From: Susulua sp964536195
Lineage (GTDB): Bacteria; Omnitrophota; Gorgyraeia; Duberdicusellales; 4484-171
Direction of reading: 5' to 3'
NCBI GenBank assembly: GCA_964536195.1
Contig: CAZHVO010000036.1
Coordinates: 1 to 9,397, forward strand
Length of the DNA: 9,397 nt
Under the pieces are notes generated by a model. That model had not been told where the DNA came from. It made no database searches and worked only from the letters and a program-made list of their open reading frames with translations. Both the position numbers and the translations under genes were made by a program. Below are positions 6,443-9,397 of the stretch, one piece after another (position 1 is the first letter of the stretch; each line of letters starts with the position of its first letter).

Positions 6443-8230
6443 ATGAAGAAGGCAATAATTCTCCACAGCTTATCGGACATCAAAGACTGTATAAGAAATA
6501 AAATGTACCACGATTCACTACTTTTCTCAACACATCCTAATGTGAGTAGCTACTTAAGAGAATATTATAGTATCGAATGTCAATGCTTGGATAATTTTTT
6601 AACAAATCAAGAGGTAATAAATTATATAAATATGTCTTCTGAACTGGTAGGACAGACATTAGAAGCATTGGATTCAGAATTAGCACCTTCTATAAATAGA
6701 CAGTTAGGCTTAAAAATGAGATATTTTGTGCCGCTTTATTCTTATTTAGGCAAATACCATTTCGTTCAATATGTCCGGCTTAAGGAACAGATTAAGCGGA
6801 TAATAGAGATTTATAAATTGAATAAAATTTCTTTTTATAACATTCAATTTACTGATTTTTTTGACGTTAATTCAGATATGGATTATTTACTTTCGTTTTT
6901 CTTTCCCGACTTAAACCATCAAGCTTTGCGATTACTCTCTCGTCGTAGGTTGAATTATCCTAAGATAGTAAGATTGTTGGATACAATAAAGAGAATTAAG
7001 CAAAAACCTTTTTTTATGGTTAAAAGAATGTCGAATGCTATATTTAATAATGTTCGGTATCGAAAGCTTTCCATGAATAAAAAAACTATATTAGTGTGTG
7101 AACCTTTGTATGATTTAGATTTTCTAAAAAAGAGTTTAAGTAAATATAATATTTTGCACTGGCACCATAAGAATAAAAATCCTTCCGGATTTCGATTAGA
7201 TAACTCAATCAATAATTTAAATATTGATTTTCAGAATTTCAATTTCATTAAAGAAAAGGATAATCCATTCGTAAAGATTTTTTTACGAGACATTAAAGAT
7301 GATTTTACTAAAAATATAGCCGGATGGATGAAGGGAATTAATTTGTTAAGAAAAATCAGCGAAAATTATCCAATTTCACTGGGTATATGGGGTAATTCCC
7401 CTATGCATAGATTGCGAGCATTGATTTTTGAATACTTAAAGAGTAAAAATATAAAAATTATCGGGGCCCAGCACGGTTCAATTTACGGAGATTCATTTCA
7501 GCCTTTACATTTCGATTCTGACTTTAATCGTTGTGATTACTTTATAAGTTACGGTTTTACCAAAGAAGATTTAAACAGGTTATATCCGGAGAGTAAGTTG
7601 AATTGCGAAATTATACCTTTAGGAAAGAAGAATTTGCCAAAAAAAAGAAATAAATCAAAAAAGAAAATTGACATAGTGTTTCCGATAACTATGAATTCTT
7701 TAATATTTGGAGCTGGAGCAAAACTAAGAAGTGCTGCTATAGCAAAAAGGCAACTTGTTCTCTTTGAATATTTAAATTCTTTGAAAGACTTCAATATTTA
7801 CATAAAACCAATTCCTTTCTCAGATTTTAAAAATTGTTCTTTATTCCCGGTTATTAGACGGCTAAAGAATTTAAAAGTTGTATACAATATGTATCTGACA
7901 GAATTTTTAGAGAAATACAATCCAAGAGGTGCATTGATTGAAATTCCTTCTACCTCTCTATTTGAACTTTTAGGTTTAGACATTGAGATTTTTTTAATGA
8001 ATAATTATTTGTGTCCTTTTGAGAAGCAGGCGCTGGAGAAACTCAAGAAAAGAGTTCATTATTCGGAAGATATTAATGAAATTATCAAAAATTTGGATTT
8101 TTTTCTAAAAGGTAAGTTGGTAGAAAAAAGAGACCAAACTTTTTATAATCATTATGTATATAAAAAAAACACGAAGGAAAACATAGTGCAATTAGTAGAC
8201 TCTCTTATTGGAAATCAAGAGGTAAAATAA
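6443..8230 (+). CDS. Putative GT-B-like surface-glycan transferase (595 aa), family uncertain
   Basis: I do not recognise this protein by name with certainty. It has no evident signal peptide or membrane segment. The N-terminal part (about 1-200) is helical and rich in aromatic and basic residues, with no motif I recognise. The C-terminal part resembles capsule and lipopolysaccharide transferases of the CDP-glycerol/Kdo type and 'surface carbohydrate biosynthesis' families described from Leptospira: IKIIGAQHGSIYGD (337-350, a Q-H-G at 343-345), YFISYGFTKEDL (366-377), EIIPLG (389-394) and IEIPSTSLFELLGLDI (499-514), the kind of Ser/Thr-Glu segment that binds the donor nucleotide in GT-B enzymes. 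It is markedly more A+T-rich than its neighbours, with a lysine- and asparagine-rich product, which hints at separate acquisition. The spacing from a weak GAGG (6423-6426, overlapping the preceding stop) to the ATG is long. Right after its stop, another frame stays open (8226-8345). Confidence 0.6.
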   Translation: MKKAIILHSLSDIKDCIRNKMYHDSLLFSTHPNVSSYLREYYSIECQCLDNFLTNQEVINYINMSSELVGQTLEALDSELAPSINRQLGLKMRYFVPLYSYLGKYHFVQYVRLKEQIKRIIEIYKLNKISFYNIQFTDFFDVNSDMDYLLSFFFPDLNHQALRLLSRRRLNYPKIVRLLDTIKRIKQKPFFMVKRMSNAIFNNVRYRKLSMNKKTILVCEPLYDLDFLKKSLSKYNILHWHHKNKNPSGFRLDNSINNLNIDFQNFNFIKEKDNPFVKIFLRDIKDDFTKNIAGWMKGINLLRKISENYPISLGIWGNSPMHRLRALIFEYLKSKNIKIIGAQHGSIYGDSFQPLHFDSDFNRCDYFISYGFTKEDLNRLYPESKLNCEIIPLGKKNLPKKRNKSKKKIDIVFPITMNSLIFGAGAKLRSAAIAKRQLVLFEYLNSLKDFNIYIKPIPFSDFKNCSLFPVIRRLKNLKVVYNMYLTEFLEKYNPRGALIEIPSTSLFELLGLDIEIFLMNNYLCPFEKQALEKLKKRVHYSEDINEIIKNLDFFLKGKLVEKRDQTFYNHYVYKKNTKENIVQLVDSLIGNQEVK

Positions 8231-8345
8231 GCGATTAGAACAAATTAATGAAGAAGAGATTAGAAAGTATGATGCTTTTGCTGACAATAATGATTTAGCC
8301 AGATTAAGGGATAATCTATACGCATTAACGTCAGTTGCAAATTAA
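8226..8345 (+). pseudogene. Start-less coding remnant between the transferase and legB
   Basis: This frame carries 39 codons between two TAA stops and encodes a highly polar, helix-like peptide that includes EEEIRKYDAFADNND and ends LYALTSVAN. It has no ATG, GTG or TTG codon, so it cannot be a normal small gene. Its composition is protein-like, unlike the two other frames. Either it is the C-terminus of a gene whose front was deleted, or it is a tail cut off the 595-residue protein by a one-base change: dropping T8228 would join ...QEV-K directly to K-R-L-E-Q. I favour a remnant because the upstream protein already ends in a natural-looking way. I do not recognise the family. It occupies nearly all of the gap between the flanking intact genes. 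Confidence 0.5.
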
Positions 8346-8350
8346 GGAAA
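8344..8350 (+). promoter_or_regulatory. Ribosome-binding site that decides the legB start
   Basis: AAGGAAA sits with 5-7 nt spacing before the ATG at 8356. The in-frame TTG at 8335 has no such site and would add seven residues (MQIKEIV) not needed by the Rossmann fold, so 8356 is the preferred start. The site overlaps the stop of the remnant frame (8343-8345). Confidence 0.7.
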
Positions 8351-8355
8351 TAGTA

Positions 8356-9360
8356 ATGGATTTGAAGAAAAAGAAAATAGTTGTTACTGGTGCTGACGGA
8401 TTTATCGGAAGCCATTTGGTTGAGAGGCTCTTACAGGAAAATTGCGAGGTCAGAGCTTTCGTTTACTACAATTCCTTTAATTCATGGGGATGGTTGGATA
8501 GTTTTTCTAAGGAAAAGTTAAGAAAAATAAAGGTTTTTATGGGAGATATAAGAGATTCTAATAGGGTTAAGCAGGCCGTTGAAGGAGCGGATATTGTATT
8601 TCACTTAGGAGCCTTAATCGGCATTCCATTTAGCTATGATGCGCCGGAAAGTTATGTTGATACCAATATAAAAGGTACGCTTAACGTTTTACAAGCCGCT
8701 AGGCTTTCAAATGTTAAAAAAGTTCTTGTTACTTCAACTTCTGAAGTCTATGGAACTGCTAAATATGTGCCTATAGATGAAAAGCACCCTAAACAGGGTC
8801 AGTCTCCTTATTCGGCAACAAAGATAGGGGCAGATTCAATCGCAGAATCATTCTATAGAAGTTTTGGTTTACCTGTAGTAATAGTCAGGCCTTTTAATAC
8901 CTATGGCCCAAGGCAGTCTGCGCGAGCGGTTATTCCTACGATCATTACTCAGCTTTTATCTGATAAGAAAAGGATACGCCTTGGGGCATTACATCCAACG
9001 AGGGATTTTGTTTTTGTGAAAGATGTTGCTGAGGGATTTACCGAAATAGCTAAGTCAAATAAAACAGTTGGAGAGGAGTTGAATATCGCGACACAAACAG
9101 AAATATCTATCGGAGATCTTGCTCAAAAAATAATAAATATGATTAATCCTGAAGCTGAGATAGTAAATGATGATATGAGAGTGCGGCCGGAAAAAAGCGA
9201 AGTTGAAAGATTATTGGGAAGCAACAAAAAAACAATGAATCTAATCGGTTGGAAACCAAAATGTAGTTTAGATGAGGGGTTAGAAGAGACGATTAAGTGG
9301 TTTAAAAATAAAGGTAAAGAGAATATAATTTTGTATAAAGCGGATAATTACAATGTCTAG
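8356..9360 (+). CDS. legB: LegB-type NAD-dependent nucleotide-GlcNAc 4,6-dehydratase
   Basis: Extended short-chain dehydrogenase, 334 residues from the ATG at 8356. The NAD-binding glycine motif is TGADGFIGSH (11-20), followed by the strongly conserved FVYYNSFNSWGWLD (35-48) that I associate with the LegB family. Catalytic residues are in TSTSEVYG (126-133) and the Y152-x-x-x-K156 pair in PYSATKIGAD. Further family blocks are RPFNTYGPRQSARAVIPTII (178-197), TRDFVFVKD (215-223) and RPEKSEVERLLGS (277-289). Family knowledge: LegB converts GDP- or UDP-GlcNAc to the 4-keto-6-deoxy sugar, the first step to legionaminic acid in Campylobacter jejuni and to bacillosamine-like sugars elsewhere. The nucleotide used here is not determined. 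It overlaps the next gene by 8 nt, as expected for the aminotransferase acting on its product. Length matches the family. Confidence 0.93.
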   Translation: MDLKKKKIVVTGADGFIGSHLVERLLQENCEVRAFVYYNSFNSWGWLDSFSKEKLRKIKVFMGDIRDSNRVKQAVEGADIVFHLGALIGIPFSYDAPESYVDTNIKGTLNVLQAARLSNVKKVLVTSTSEVYGTAKYVPIDEKHPKQGQSPYSATKIGADSIAESFYRSFGLPVVIVRPFNTYGPRQSARAVIPTIITQLLSDKKRIRLGALHPTRDFVFVKDVAEGFTEIAKSNKTVGEELNIATQTEISIGDLAQKIINMINPEAEIVNDDMRVRPEKSEVERLLGSNKKTMNLIGWKPKCSLDEGLEETIKWFKNKGKENIILYKADNYNV

Positions 9361-9397
9361 AGAAATATATCTAGATGCCCCTAGTCTTAGCGATTTA
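9353..9397 (+). CDS. Start of a probable LegC-like (DegT/DnrJ/EryC1/StrS) aminotransferase, cut by the window end
   Basis: The frame begins ATG at 9353, overlaps the end of legB by 8 nt and stays open to the window end, giving MSREIYLDAPSLSDL. The I-Y-L-D/S-x-P-x-L pattern at the extreme N-terminus is typical of PLP-dependent sugar aminotransferases of the DegT family, which often follow legB and aminate its 4-keto product. Only 15 residues are visible, so the call rests on that short motif and on position. No strong ribosome-binding site is seen, which fits translational coupling to legB. Confidence 0.6.
   Translation, partial: MSREIYLDAPSLSDL

Noticed and set aside
8248..8298. Small ATG frame encoding 16 residues (MKKRLESMMLLLTIMI)
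   Set aside because: Very short, no good ribosome-binding site, and another frame of the same DNA is clearly more protein-like.
8335..8355. TTG start adding seven residues to LegB
   Set aside because: It lacks a ribosome-binding site; the ATG at 8356 has AAGGAAA at good spacing and begins just before the Rossmann motif.
8231..8355. Internal promoter or terminator in the gap before legB
   Set aside because: No stem-loop with a T tract and no convincing -35/-10 pair was found; A+T-rich hexamers occur by chance in this composition.

Overview
The window is a stretch of a surface-glycan biosynthesis locus from an A+T-rich bacterium. No rRNA, tRNA or other taxonomic marker is present, so I do not assign a phylum. 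The gene content (B12-binding radical SAM enzyme, NeuB-like synthase, LegB-type dehydratase, AsnB-like amidotransferase) is typical of O-antigen, capsule or flagellin-glycan loci, often in Gram-negative or uncultivated lineages.

All genes lie on the + strand and are tightly packed (1-nt gap, 14-nt overlap, 15-nt gap, 4-nt ATGA overlap, 18-nt gap, 125-nt gap, 8-nt overlap), so the window looks like the middle of one operon. In order: the last codons of a probable upstream gene (3-32); an asparagine-synthetase-type glutamine amidotransferase (52-1905); a short NeuB-type synthase with the TIM barrel but no C-terminal SAF domain (1907-2620); a fusion of a family 2 glycosyltransferase with a degenerate CMP-sugar-synthetase-like domain (2607-4004); a zinc-ribbon class I methyltransferase (4020-5033); a B12-binding radical SAM protein (5030-6424); a 595-residue, very A+T-rich putative GT-B-like surface-glycan transferase (6443-8230); a 39-codon start-less coding remnant (8226-8345); a LegB-type NAD-dependent 4,6-dehydratase (8356-9360); and the first 15 codons of a probable LegC-like aminotransferase (9353 to the window end).

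LegB plus a LegC-like aminotransferase are the first two steps toward a 2,4-diamino-2,4,6-trideoxyhexose, the precursor of legionaminic-type nonulosonic acids. The NeuB-like protein and the NeuA-like domain resemble the later steps (PEP condensation and CMP activation), but both are atypical: the first lacks the SAF domain and the usual S-x-E glutamate, and the second has lost the recognisable nucleotide-binding signature. They overlap as genes and may form a paralogous sub-module with a changed job. The amidotransferase, methyltransferase and radical SAM enzyme are candidate tailoring enzymes, and the glycosyltransferase domain and the 595-residue protein are candidate transferases.

No mobile element, CRISPR array, structural RNA, convincing promoter or terminator was seen. 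The only intergenic stretch over 20 nt between intact genes is 8231-8355, and it is mostly the coding remnant.
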